From Burkholderiales bacterium (GTDB lineage: Bacteria > Pseudomonadota > Gammaproteobacteria > Burkholderiales > Nitrosomonadaceae), in contig JABTUQ010000006.1 in NCBI GenBank assembly GCA_015075225.1, positions 62,001 to 126,000 of the forward strand: a stretch of 64,000 nucleotides of DNA, in the 5' to 3' direction. The position numbers and the translations under genes were made by a program. Shown piece by piece: positions 46,206 through 55,292 of this stretch (positions are counted from its first letter, which is position 1; every line of letters starts with the position of its first letter). The notes under the pieces are model-generated. The model had not been told where the DNA came from, did no database searches, and saw only the letters and a list, made by a program, of their open reading frames with translations.

Positions 46206-47198
46206 CTACTTTACCAGCCAACGAGTGGCCATTCCCGCCATCATGTGATCGCTGACATGGCAATGAAACAGCCAGTTGCCTGGTGAGCGGGGAGTCATGT
46301 CAACGGAGATCATGCTGGCGGGCATGAGTTCGATGACATCGGTTCTGCGGCCATGATCAAGCACAGTCTGGCCATGCCAGTGCACGGTGTGATTGTCCAC
46401 TTCGTTGCCCAGTGCGACCAGATGCCAGCGCACACGTTGCCCGCGCCGGGTTTCGAAGCCGGAAAGATTGCCGAAAATCTGGCCGTTGATGGCGTGCTTC
46501 AGGCCGCTTTCCTCATCGTTTTCCTCGTTGAAAATCATGTACAGCGCGATGAATTCCTGATCCACGTCGCGTGGAGCCGGGTTTCTGGCGGAATGTGCCT
46601 TGCCGGCAGCCGTGATGATGAGGGTGCCGACCAGCCCCAGATTGATTTCTTCCTCTGCCATGACATGCGAGTGATACAGCCAGACCACCGATGAAGGGTC
46701 ATCCGGGCCGGGGCCTGCATCCCGGTCAACTGTCCAGCTGTAGGTATAACGCCCACCTGACGGAATGCTGCTGCCCTTGCCGCCATCCGCACCTTCGTTA
46801 TCCTTGTCATACATGACACCGTGCGGATGGATGGAAAGTGGTATGTCAGCCTTGTTTAGAAAATGCACCTTGATGGTGTCGCCGACCACGGCGCGTATCG
46901 TCGGGCCCAGAATACCCATCCATTCCGGCTGGGGTATGGGTTGCGAAAAACTGCTGTCGGTGTAACCAATGTAGCGGTACTTTGTGTAAGTCAGTGTTTT
47001 TCCCCAGACACCCAGATCACTCTGGGGATCAATCCGGTTGATCCCGGCCGGGGCATAATTCCAATCAACCTTTTCCGCAGCAATCCAGTATTCGCGTACT
47101 TTTCCGGCATGTACCGGAGAGGATGACAGGCACAGGAGAGTCATGGCCAGCAGGGCTAATCCCGGATATAAAAATGAACTGCAGATTTTTGTGAGCAT
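46206..47198 (-). CDS. Two-domain multicopper oxidase
   Basis: The 330-residue exported protein (signal peptide about 1-31) has two cupredoxin domains instead of three. Trinuclear-site ligands appear as IHPHGVMYD (near 121), WLYHSHVMAEEE (near 173), HTVHWHGQ (near 270) and HCHVSDHMMAGMATRW (near 313). The last also supplies the type 1 copper Cys, His and Met, so the blue site is in domain 2 only, since domain 1 lacks the equivalent Cys. It would oxidise small phenols, metals or nitrogen compounds in the periplasm using O2. It abuts SulP on the same strand. Nitrosomonas species are known to carry two-domain multicopper oxidases. Confidence 0.9.
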   Translation of the reverse strand: MLTKICSSFLYPGLALLAMTLLCLSSSPVHAGKVREYWIAAEKVDWNYAPAGINRIDPQSDLGVWGKTLTYTKYRYIGYTDSSFSQPIPQPEWMGILGPTIRAVVGDTIKVHFLNKADIPLSIHPHGVMYDKDNEGADGGKGSSIPSGGRYTYSWTVDRDAGPGPDDPSSVVWLYHSHVMAEEEINLGLVGTLIITAAGKAHSARNPAPRDVDQEFIALYMIFNEENDEESGLKHAINGQIFGNLSGFETRRGQRVRWHLVALGNEVDNHTVHWHGQTVLDHGRRTDVIELMPASMISVDMTPRSPGNWLFHCHVSDHMMAGMATRWLVK

Positions 47199-47218
47199 GG
47201 ATCAATTCTCTTGTGGAT

Positions 47219-48874
47219 TTAATGGGTATTTGTGATTGGTGGCGTGTTTTGCCGCACAGCATCCACAAACTGTTGTGTGTAAACGGCGAGCGCGTCGGCC
47301 CGGAGAACACCGGCTTTTTCCAGTTTGGTTCGCACCCGCTGGTTGGCTTCACACAAAACAACACGGACATTGCGTTTGTGTAACTGTTCAATGACCTGTG
47401 CCAATGTTTGGATGCCGGTCATATCAATGAAAGGCACCGAACGCAGGCGAATAATCAACACCTCCGGCAAGGTATGTGTTTGCACCAGTGCATGCTCAAA
47501 ATTCTCGACGGCACCGAAAAACATGGGGCCGGAAACCTCATAGATCACGACGGCAGGCGGAATGGTGGGCAGGTTATGCTGAGCCAGTTCCATGTTCACG
47601 GTTTCCGTGGCAACTGGCTGGGTTTCGACCACTTCGGACATGCGGCGCAGAAATTGCAGTGTTGCCAGTATGACGCCCACATTGACTGCCACCACCAGAT
47701 CAACAAAAACCGTAAGCAAAAACGTGATGACGAGAATAAAACGATCAGCTACTGGTGCGATTTTCAGGATATGAATGAACCGGTGAATCTCGCTCATGTT
47801 CCAGGCAACGACGAATAGAATGGCCGCCAGCGCTGCCAATGGGATGTAAGCTGCCAGTGGAGCCAGAAACAGCAGGATGGAAAGTAGCGTTGCGGCATGA
47901 ACAACCCCGGCGATCGGGCTGGTTGCCCCATTACGGATATTGGTGGCTGTACGCGCAATGGCGCCTGTCGCGGCGAAGCCTCCAAACAGAGGCGCAAAGA
48001 TATTGGCGATTCCCTGCCCGATGAGTTCCTGGTTGGCATCATGCCGGGTGCCGGACATGCCATCGGCCACTACCGCCGAGAGGAGAGATTCGATTGCGCC
48101 CAGCATGGCGATAGCGAAGGCTGGGCCGATCAATTCAATGGATTGCGAGACAGTGACATCAGGTATGACAAAGTTTGGCAGATTGGTCGGGATGTGGCCA
48201 AACGCGGAGCCTATGGTGGCTACGCCGGGTAGCTGTAACGCAGCCTGCAGCAACGTGGTTACCAGCATCGCAACGAGTGGCCCGGGCACGCGCGCAAGAT
48301 AGTGGAAACGGGGTGCCCAGATTGTCAATGCCAGGCCGATGAGCGCCAATGCCAATGTGGGTACATGCAGTTGAGGCAGGGATTGAATCAGCTGCCAGAA
48401 TTTTTCATGGAAATGATCACCGCTTGCTGGTGGCAAGCCAAAAAAATCATGCCACTGGCTGACAAAAATGATTACGCCGATTCCAGTTGTAAAACCAACG
48501 ATTACCGGGGAAGGAATGAAGCGGATCACACTTCCCATGCGCATCATTCCCATCAAAACCAGAATTATGCCTGCCATGAGAGTGGCGATCTGTAATCCGG
48601 AAATGCCGTATTTGGCAGTGATACCGGCCAGAATGGCGATAAAAGCGCCGGTGGGCCCGGCGATCTGTACGCGACTCCCTCCAAAGAGCGATACAAGAGC
48701 ACCGGCAATAATGGCGGTATATAACCCCTGTTCCGGGCGGGCGCCGGAAGCTATTGCAAAAGCCATTGCCAGCGGTAATGCAACAATACCCACCACCAGA
48801 CCAGCAATGATATTCGGCAACCACTGGTTGCGGGCAAACAAACCGGCGCGATGTGCTTCGAGTAAAACCATCAT
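47219..48874 (-). CDS. SulP family anion transporter with STAS domain
   Basis: The 551-residue protein has about 11-14 transmembrane helices. The SulP signature LVVGIVALPLAMAFAIASGARPEQGLYTAIIAG is near residues 26-58, GVVHAATLLSIL is near 322, and a C-terminal STAS domain has VPFIDMTGIQTLAQVIEQL near 485 (FIDMTG, the canonical STAS loop). SulP members carry sulfate, bicarbonate or other anions; which one is unclear. It lies 20 bp before the multicopper oxidase and probably shares its transcript. Confidence 0.9.
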   Translation of the reverse strand: MMVLLEAHRAGLFARNQWLPNIIAGLVVGIVALPLAMAFAIASGARPEQGLYTAIIAGALVSLFGGSRVQIAGPTGAFIAILAGITAKYGISGLQIATLMAGIILVLMGMMRMGSVIRFIPSPVIVGFTTGIGVIIFVSQWHDFFGLPPASGDHFHEKFWQLIQSLPQLHVPTLALALIGLALTIWAPRFHYLARVPGPLVAMLVTTLLQAALQLPGVATIGSAFGHIPTNLPNFVIPDVTVSQSIELIGPAFAIAMLGAIESLLSAVVADGMSGTRHDANQELIGQGIANIFAPLFGGFAATGAIARTATNIRNGATSPIAGVVHAATLLSILLFLAPLAAYIPLAALAAILFVVAWNMSEIHRFIHILKIAPVADRFILVITFLLTVFVDLVVAVNVGVILATLQFLRRMSEVVETQPVATETVNMELAQHNLPTIPPAVVIYEVSGPMFFGAVENFEHALVQTHTLPEVLIIRLRSVPFIDMTGIQTLAQVIEQLHKRNVRVVLCEANQRVRTKLEKAGVLRADALAVYTQQFVDAVRQNTPPITNTH

Positions 48875-48963
48875 GATGAGCTTTTCGGGGAGAAGGTTTA
48901 CGTATTATCACACAGCACCCGGGTGGTTTATCCAGACCAGGACAGCCTGTTTATCCGGAGTTG

Positions 48964-49449
48964 TCATGCTGATTGACCGAAAATACCGGATTCCTGAGGG
49001 TGGTTACCATGTCGCGAAAGGATTTCCACCGCCTTGCCAAAAGTGGCGAGATCAGATCGCTGCAGCAAAAAGCAGGGCTTATCAATGCTCTGGCAGTACC
49101 ACCGGATAGTGGAAAAATCTTCATGGCTGATACAGTCAACCGGGCACAGCACAATCGTGGCCTGAACAAGCAGTGTGACCAGATAATGGGTGTTGCTCTG
49201 TTCACCACCTCGATAAACTGTGAACTGCCCGCCAGCAGATTCAATCAGTTCACGATATTGCGGATAAAGCGCAGCACGTCCGCCAATACACAGGATGAAA
49301 AGGCCGGCAAGCTGCTGAGAGTTCGTTTGCAAGTTGCGGGTAGATGTATTGGCCTGATGCCGATGTTGGCGATCCGATCTGATCCAGCGCATTCCAATTC
49401 CGTTTATAACCTGCGGAGGTAATACTTCTGCGGGATGATCGGCCGTCAT
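48964..49449 (-). CDS. DUF2325 family protein (short form)
   Basis: The C-terminal part has the DUF2325 signature LCIGGRAALYPQYRELIESAG, then YRGGEQ, CPVDCISHEDFSTIRWYCQ and KPCFLLQRSD. The same pattern appears in the 440-residue protein at 57719. The start was chosen at ATG 49449 behind AAGGTGG (161 residues); an upstream in-frame ATG at 49485 and a longer frame to 49596 exist but the added text looks non-coding. Its function is unknown. It follows hemP on the same strand at the right edge of the heme locus. Confidence 0.65.
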   Translation of the reverse strand: MTADHPAEVLPPQVINGIGMRWIRSDRQHRHQANTSTRNLQTNSQQLAGLFILCIGGRAALYPQYRELIESAGGQFTVYRGGEQSNTHYLVTLLVQATIVLCPVDCISHEDFSTIRWYCQSIDKPCFLLQRSDLATFGKAVEILSRHGNHPQESGIFGQSA

Positions 49450-49881
49450 GTCGGGATATTCCACCTTTTTAGGGTGATGGAGCATGGTTTTACCTGGAAA
49501 GACAGGCGGGAGAGCAGAGATAGCCAAACGGAACAGGTGACGCAGAAGGTTGGGGTGCGGCCTGAGTGCCTGCTGCAATACCTGGCCCACCAGCAAAAAT
49601 GGATGGAAAAAGGAATGGCTGGCTTATGTATCCGGGTGGATTCCAGGCAAGCTGCCGGAATGAGGCTGCGTCCCCTGATATGCCGGTTCCCATGTTGTCT
49701 TGGATAAAAATTTCATGATAGACCCCGTTTCGGAAAAAATGGCTGGCTTGCCCGGGAGGGAGGGCTGGCTTGCCGACACGAATCACTGGGAGAGGAGAGA
49801 GATCTACCAGTGATTACCAGGAAAAACGAAAGGTTATTGATAAAAGACGATTAGCCACAAGCGAATCCCGGTATTTGAAAA
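49450..49881. other. Region between hemP and the short DUF2325 gene
   Basis: No credible gene. It contains two GGCTGGCTTGCC repeats near 49742-49778 and a second in-frame candidate extension of the DUF2325 frame. A related GGCTGGCT-rich segment lies near 57630-57660, upstream of the heme receptor. Confidence 0.35.
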
Positions 49882-50079
49882 CTATTTTGTCAGGATCAGC
49901 TTGTCGTTGCGCGTCAGTCGCAGATGATATTGTTCACCCCGATGCTGAATAAGCACTTCCTTGCCCGCCTCGAACAGGTTTTCGCTACTAATCAACTTCA
50001 CAGGAAAATGTGATGGTGACGAAGACGATTCATCTGCGAGTGCGTAATCCAAATGGTATTTGATGTTGATTGAATTCAT
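49882..50079 (-). CDS. hemP: Hemin uptake protein HemP
   Basis: The 65-residue protein ends in the HemP family core: SSENLFEAGKEVLIQHRGEQ followed by YHLRLTRNDKLILTK. HemP is a small iron-induced protein linked to heme receptor expression in proteobacteria. The gene is preceded by a near-perfect Fur site 26 bp upstream, so its promoter is iron regulated. It lies between the DUF2149 end of the heme operon and DUF2325. Confidence 0.9.
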   Translation of the reverse strand: MNSINIKYHLDYALADESSSSPSHFPVKLISSENLFEAGKEVLIQHRGEQYHLRLTRNDKLILTK

Positions 50080-50494
50080 GTCTCACCTTGGATGAATTAT
50101 TGAATGAGAATGATTATCATTATAATGGTTAAAATAATTTGTGCAAGTTTTTTTATAAATTTATTTTGAGGAAGGAAATTAGTGAGGCTATATTGGCCAT
50201 GGTGTCATAAGCAACACAGATTGCTGGTGTTGTGGCATGGCCTATTGCCGTTATGCTTTGCCATGCGATTAATTCTTTGGAGGAGTGACTCATCTGGCAG
50301 TGGATCTGTATCCCCACTGTTAAGGGCATTCGAGTAGGCAAGATTTTGACTATTTGAACAGCATTTTTCTGGATTTTTGCCAGCCTGTTCGGCGGTTACG
50401 GCAGCTATTTTGAGGGGACGGGTGAATCTGATGTATAGAGTTGTGTGGTTCCAGTATCCAAGATGGGCAGAACCCATCCTGGATTGCGCAGAGG
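50080..50494. other. Intergenic region hemP to DUF2149
   Basis: Apart from the Fur site there is no accepted gene. A minus-strand 62-residue frame (50153-50341) and an overlapping 90-residue one have no start signals or family features. Confidence 0.4.
50105..50119 (-). promoter_or_regulatory. Fur box upstream of hemP
   Basis: TGAGAAT-G-ATTATCA agrees with 13 of 14 positions of the 7-1-7 Fur consensus. It is 26 bp upstream of the hemP start codon. Confidence 0.82.
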
Positions 50495-50818
50495 TTAATC
50501 CTTGTCTTCTGGCACGTAGATCATCGAACCATCCTGCATGCGGTAGGCTACACCAGCTTTTTGGCCATCACCTGCGCCGATTTCACCGCTGGCTTTGTAA
50601 TGCTCGATGGTTTCACCCTTTTTAATGATCATTTCCATGCTGGGTTTGCCGACATCGACAATTACAGTGACATCCTTCTGGCTGAAAGGATTGATCAATG
50701 GATTCTGGACAATGGTAATCAACAGCGCAGCGATGATGACCAGAAAAATATCGATCAGGTTGACTACCGAGAGGATTGGATCATCGTCATTGGCTTCATC
50801 CATTAATTTGATTGCCAT
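50495..50818 (-). CDS. DUF2149 membrane protein, ExbD-like layout
   Basis: The 107-residue protein has a short acidic N-terminus, one transmembrane helix (VVNLIDIFLVIIAALLITI, about 18-36) with Asp23 near its cytoplasmic end, and a soluble periplasmic tail. That layout and the Asp position match ExbD/TolR, whose Asp in this helix carries protons. It starts at an ATGA overlap with the upstream MotA/ExbB-type gene, so the pair is probably translated together. In Bacteroidetes Hmu loci a DUF2149 gene follows the ExbB-like gene; I cite that from memory. Confidence 0.78.
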   Translation of the reverse strand: MAIKLMDEANDDDPILSVVNLIDIFLVIIAALLITIVQNPLINPFSQKDVTVIVDVGKPSMEMIIKKGETIEHYKASGEIGAGDGQKAGVAYRMQDGSMIYVPEDKD

Positions 50819-51300
50819 CAGACATCTCCCTTGCGTAATTTGGCAATTTGCAGCAACTCTTCAGACAGCCAGCGGCGCTTCACATTGACTACGTAATAGG
50901 TGATGGAGGCTGTTAACAAGGACAGAATAACTGCCGAGAAGGCCAGTACCAGATTATCCGATACACCTGCCAAGTTGCCCTCAGGCAGCGCTTTCAAGGC
51001 GGACCCCATGGGAATCATGGTGGCGACCAGGCCGAGCATGGGGGTTACGCGGCTGGTGATGCGCGGGCCTTCGATCAGCCGATGGGCGAACATGTCCAGC
51101 TCATCATCATTTGTCTGCGGATTTTGCTGAAAATGTAGTAACAGTAGCCGCCCACCACCTGAACGGCGGCGCAGCGCTAATGTGATGAATTCTCCCAGTA
51201 CAAAGAAGGCATAGAGAAACAGCAGGGAAATCAATAGCAACGTTGGCAGCAGAAAGAGCTGACCAATCTGATACATGGATGTTTCGATCGTGTTTTGCAT
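50818..51300 (-). CDS. MotA/TolQ/ExbB-type proton channel protein (short form)
   Basis: The 160-residue protein has three hydrophobic segments (about 15-40, 88-108 and 112-138) and the TolQ/ExbB core TPMLGLVATMIPMGSALKALPEGN near 85. It lacks the long cytoplasmic domain of MotA. With the DUF2149 partner it could form a proton-driven motor. It begins 17 bp after the CobN-like gene and overlaps the DUF2149 gene by 1 bp. Such a pair is the energising unit expected for the CobN-like protein. Confidence 0.85.
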   Translation of the reverse strand: MQNTIETSMYQIGQLFLLPTLLLISLLFLYAFFVLGEFITLALRRRSGGGRLLLLHFQQNPQTNDDELDMFAHRLIEGPRITSRVTPMLGLVATMIPMGSALKALPEGNLAGVSDNLVLAFSAVILSLLTASITYYVVNVKRRWLSEELLQIAKLRKGDV

Positions 51301-51317
51301 AAAAAATGACTCCGGAT

Positions 51318-52499
51318 TTACGAATGAGAAAGTGGGGTGGATGAACGCAGGCCGCGCCAGATACCACCGGTGATGGCCAGCAGAATCAGTAGCCAGGCTA
51401 ATTCTTGGGGAGAAAGTTCAGAGTGCAGCTGTTCGATCTTGGTCAGGCGCATGCCCTCGACCGTTTGTGACTGCATCTCGCTGGCTGTGGCTTCGGTTTG
51501 TGCCTGGGGTTGTTCACCGAAACCGTTGTTCAGGTATTGTGTGAAAGCCTGGTTATCGCTGTGCACATCGTAACGTTGCGCCAGATCCTGATATCGGTCC
51601 TTGAGGATTTTGAGATCAGCCTCACTGGCTTCCCAATAACCTTGGCGAGCGGCTTCGAGTATGCGTTCGATAGCTTGTGCCTGGGCATGCGGGTTATGTT
51701 GCTCGAACCATTGATCCAACCCAAGCAGGTATTTATCCTTGACGTAAATGTCGGCAAAAGATTGCCATTGATCGCTGCGCACGATTTCGCGAGCGGTATT
51801 CTGCCAGCCGGTGAAGTTATTCAGGCTGTCAACTATTTCCAGTGTGCCTGAATAACCTTCGTCCATCAGGTTCTTGATATAACCCGGATGGAAGTTGCGG
51901 GTAGTCAGTTCACTGGCGAGGAAACGCGCAGCACCTTCAACCTTACCGCTACCGCCACCACGCAGATTGGAGATGTATAGTTCGGGAGCCTTGCCATCAA
52001 GATAGCGTACCGCCTGCGAAATACCACCCAGATACTGGAAAGGGTCATCAGTGGTGAGCATGCCGTAGAGATTGGAACTACGCGCCAGCACTGCACCTTG
52101 AGTGCCTTTGAGGTGCTCAGCGTACAGATTGACCTGTTCCATGGCGCGCCCCCATTTCGATTCATCCGGACCGTAGGCATGCTGCGAGCGATCGAGATAC
52201 ATCTCGGCCATCTTGCGATCACCGTCGGACTGATCCTGCCAGCTGTCGGTAGCCAGCGCGGCATTGTCAAGCCCGGTACCGTACTGCCCGCTGGCAGAAG
52301 CGAAGATGCGTGTTTGTCCGGCATCCCGGGCATCAACCTCGCTTAATCCACGTGCCAGCAATTGGGTTGTAATACGCTGGGCGTTAGTCCGTACCGGGTT
52401 GTCAGCTTCTTCCGCTTCAGCTGCCAGTTTTACTGCCTTGGCCAGCAGACGTATGACGTTGGGAAACTGGTCACGATACAGACCGGTGGCGGACAGCAC
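51318..52499 (-). pseudogene. C-terminal part of CobN-like chelatase after an in-frame stop
   Basis: This 393-codon frame continues the CobN-like gene after TAA 52575-52577; the same frame is open from the stop through this piece. It begins with LSATGLYRDQFPN-type text and ends with a C-terminal transmembrane helix (LAWLLILLAITGGIW near 365-380). The stated GTG 52499 has no ribosome binding site, so translation of this piece is doubtful. Motifs such as LYGMLTTDDPFQYLGGI near 175 and NLMDEGYSGTLEIVDSLNN near 240 belong to CobN. The membrane anchor suggests the full protein sits at the periplasmic face. Confidence 0.85.
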
Positions 52500-52574
52500 T
52501 ACGTCTACTCTGGGGCGTCCCAGTTCGGAACGCGGAATCAGCTCGACATCGCTGACGCGGCCGCCGTCATCCCA

Positions 52575-55211
52575 TTACGGCCGTACGCCCAGCGCAGCAA
52601 ATGCCTGAGCTTCGAGCACGCCGTAGTGGCGCATGGTTTCCACTGACCAAAGTGAAAAAGTGAGTTTTTCCGGCATCTGTCCGGATTGCTCGCGATGTGC
52701 AGCCAGCAGATCAGCAAGTGCCTGCTGCCCAGCTTTCCATGCGGCTTCGGTAGGAATACGCGAAGGATCAAAGGCGTACAGATTGCGGCCGCTGGGCAGG
52801 GCATCCGGATTTTTCACCGGATCGCCACCGTAACTGGTTGGCACATAACGTCCCGCCAGTGCATCAAGCAGATGACGTGATTCTCCGCCGGGATCCATGC
52901 GCTGATAGTAATCGCGGGCGAGTGTGGCAATTTCACGTTCAGTTGCATTCAGATCGTCTGGCAGCTTGGTTGCTTCAAGCCAGCTTTTGATGCGTTTGAA
53001 TAGCGGTGAATCACGTAACTGCTGATGATCGATCGCCAGCTGTTCATCAGCATCTTCATCCAGAGCCGCCAGAGATTTGAGACGTTCCACACCAAGCATC
53101 AGCATGACACTGGTGATACGCCAATCCGCTTCCGAGCCTTCTCCGAAGGTGTGCAGGCCGACTGGCTGAGCGGTCTGGGCCAGATCATGCAGATGTTGAT
53201 GCAGTTCCTCGATGAAGTCCGGGAAATTGCTCTCGATGCGTGCGCGTGGCCAATCAAGATCTTTATCAATATTTTCCGCGATGACCTTGTCGATCAGCTG
53301 CAGGCGTGTGTTGTCCTTCACGGCGCCCAGTTCCTGCATTTGCCACTGGTGCAACAGATCGTGCAATTCATTGAGAGTGGTATGCAAACCTGCTGGGGAG
53401 AAAGGTGGTGTCTGGTAGCTGATAGTGGTTGCACGTCCACGGCGGCGTGCTTGGGTAGCTTCACCGATGTTGTCCATGATGTAGGGATAGATTACTGGCA
53501 GATCACCCAGTGCCAGATAAGGATAATCGTTGATCGACAAACCGCGTTCCTTGCCCGGCAGCCATTCCTGTGAGCCATGGGTGCCGTAGTGGATGAGTGC
53601 ATCTGCACGATATTGTTCGCGAACCCAAAGATAGGCCGCCAGGTAGAAATGGGAAGGGACAGCTTTCGGTGAGTGATAGAGTGCTTTTTCCTTGTTTTCA
53701 CCACGTTCACTGCGGGGGGGTTGTGGCAGTAACACCAGTTTGCCAAGTGTCAGACGTGGAATGACGAAATGGCCGTCAAGCATCATGCTGCTGTCCTGCG
53801 GTGCTCCCCAGCGCTCAATCATTTCATCGCGCACCTGCTGCGGCAGCTTGTCAAACCAGTGTTGATAATCTGCTACCGGCAGGCGTGCCGCCAGGTTGTC
53901 GTCGAGCAATTTGCTCAGCACTTGTTTATCATCAACGGGCTGGTAGTTGGGTGCAAGCAGACGCTGAACACGCTCGATCAGCTGCTCTTCGGCCAGCGGT
54001 GCAGTGTCGTAACCGGCAGCCTGTAGTGAACTAAGGGTAGCTATCAGGCTGCGTGGCAGGTTGAGGTAAGAACCGGCAAAGTTTTTTTCACCCGGTGGCG
54101 TATTCCAGACAAACAGGGCGAGTTGCTTATCGGCATTGGTTGCGCGTGCCAGGTGTGCCAGCCGCAGCGCCTTGTTTGCCAGAGAGGTAGTCTGTTCAAT
54201 GATGGGCAGTTGCTCGTGCTCACCCTGACCGGCGGCAATCAGGATATCGCTGATGCCCGTGTATTCGGCTTGAGCCATATAGAAAGGTACATCCATCAAC
54301 GGCATGCCACTGGGATCCGCGCGCCAGGCTGCTTCGTCGCCGCTGCGGTAGGCGGTGCCCTGGATGACCGGGATGCCCAGCCGGGTGAATTCAGAACGGC
54401 GGCCGTCAGCATTGAGCACGATCTGGGTGTTGATCAATACGTCGATTGTATGGGTGTCATCAATCCGGGCCAGTTTTTCGATAGCGTCATTGCTCATTAT
54501 GGGCGTGTACATCGGCATGGCGACAGCTCCGCTGGCTTCAATGCGACGGACCAGATCGTCGATGAGTGCAGTCTGCCCGGAGGCGAGATATTGGCGTTGC
54601 ATGGTGATGCCGATCAGTGGGCGTGGATCGTCCTTCGCATATTTCTTGAATGCCAGAAAATCTTCGATGGTCGGTAATACGAGCTGTGCGTAATCCGGGT
54701 GATAGATGCCAGCTTCCGGGAATACCCAGGGTTCCGGCAGTCCTGCCCAATCCTGTTGCTGTTCAGCGTGCACAAGTGTTTGCATGAACAATTCAAGGTT
54801 ACGTAGCCCGCCATTGACAAAATAGCTATGCAGACGTTGCGCAAGTGCATCCTCGACTCCTTGCCAGCGCGGGTGTTCTTCATGCATCAGAATCAATCGA
54901 TCGGGATAGCTGGCCAGTTGACTGGATAAACGTGATTCGATGGGGCGCAAAACATTATCGCGAGGTGCGTCAAGTATCACCCAGTCATACCGCGCCAATA
55001 GATCAGGAGCGATAGGATCAGTCAATTTTTCGACATATTGGGTGTGTGTTTCAATACCCTGATCTTTAGCCAGTTTATCCAGTATCAGATATTTTCCAGC
55101 TGGCATTGGATTGGCAGTAAGAAACAGCAGCGAGTTTGCCTGGGAGCCTGTGGTTAGAGCAAACAGGCATGCCAAGGCAAATAGTCGCAAGTAACGCATC
55201 ATGTGTTTCAT
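52575..55211 (-). pseudogene. CobN/HmuS-like chelatase, N-terminal part, interrupted by in-frame TAA
   Basis: From ATG 55211 (behind AGAGGAG) the product has a signal peptide (RYLRLFALACLFALTTGSQA) and is thus exported, unlike cobalt chelatase CobN. CobN blocks include MLDGHFVIPRLTLGKLVLLPQ, HYGTHGSQEWLPGKERGLS and LPSGRNLYAFDPSRIP. The frame reads LGVRP, stops at TAA 52575-52577, then continues WDDGGRV and VELIPRSELGRPRVDVV in the same frame, as in CobN. The product is related to HmuS of heme uptake systems, where a CobN-like subunit removes iron from heme. A longer frame to 55289 lacks the right start. The gene follows the receptor by 81 bp. Confidence 0.88.
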
Positions 55212-55292
55212 GAAATAAAATTCTCCTCTGGGGTTTGTTTGGCTATCTTTGTGGTGTTGATGAGGTCCGGGTTGAGGGGGTGTGCTCATTTT

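Noticed and set aside
49742..49778. GGCTGGCTTGCC repeats
   Set aside because: Only two or three imperfect copies, no spacing pattern; not a CRISPR or mobile element.
50153..50341. 62-codon frame between hemP and the DUF2149 gene
   Set aside because: No ribosome binding site, no recognised domain, overlaps another frame.
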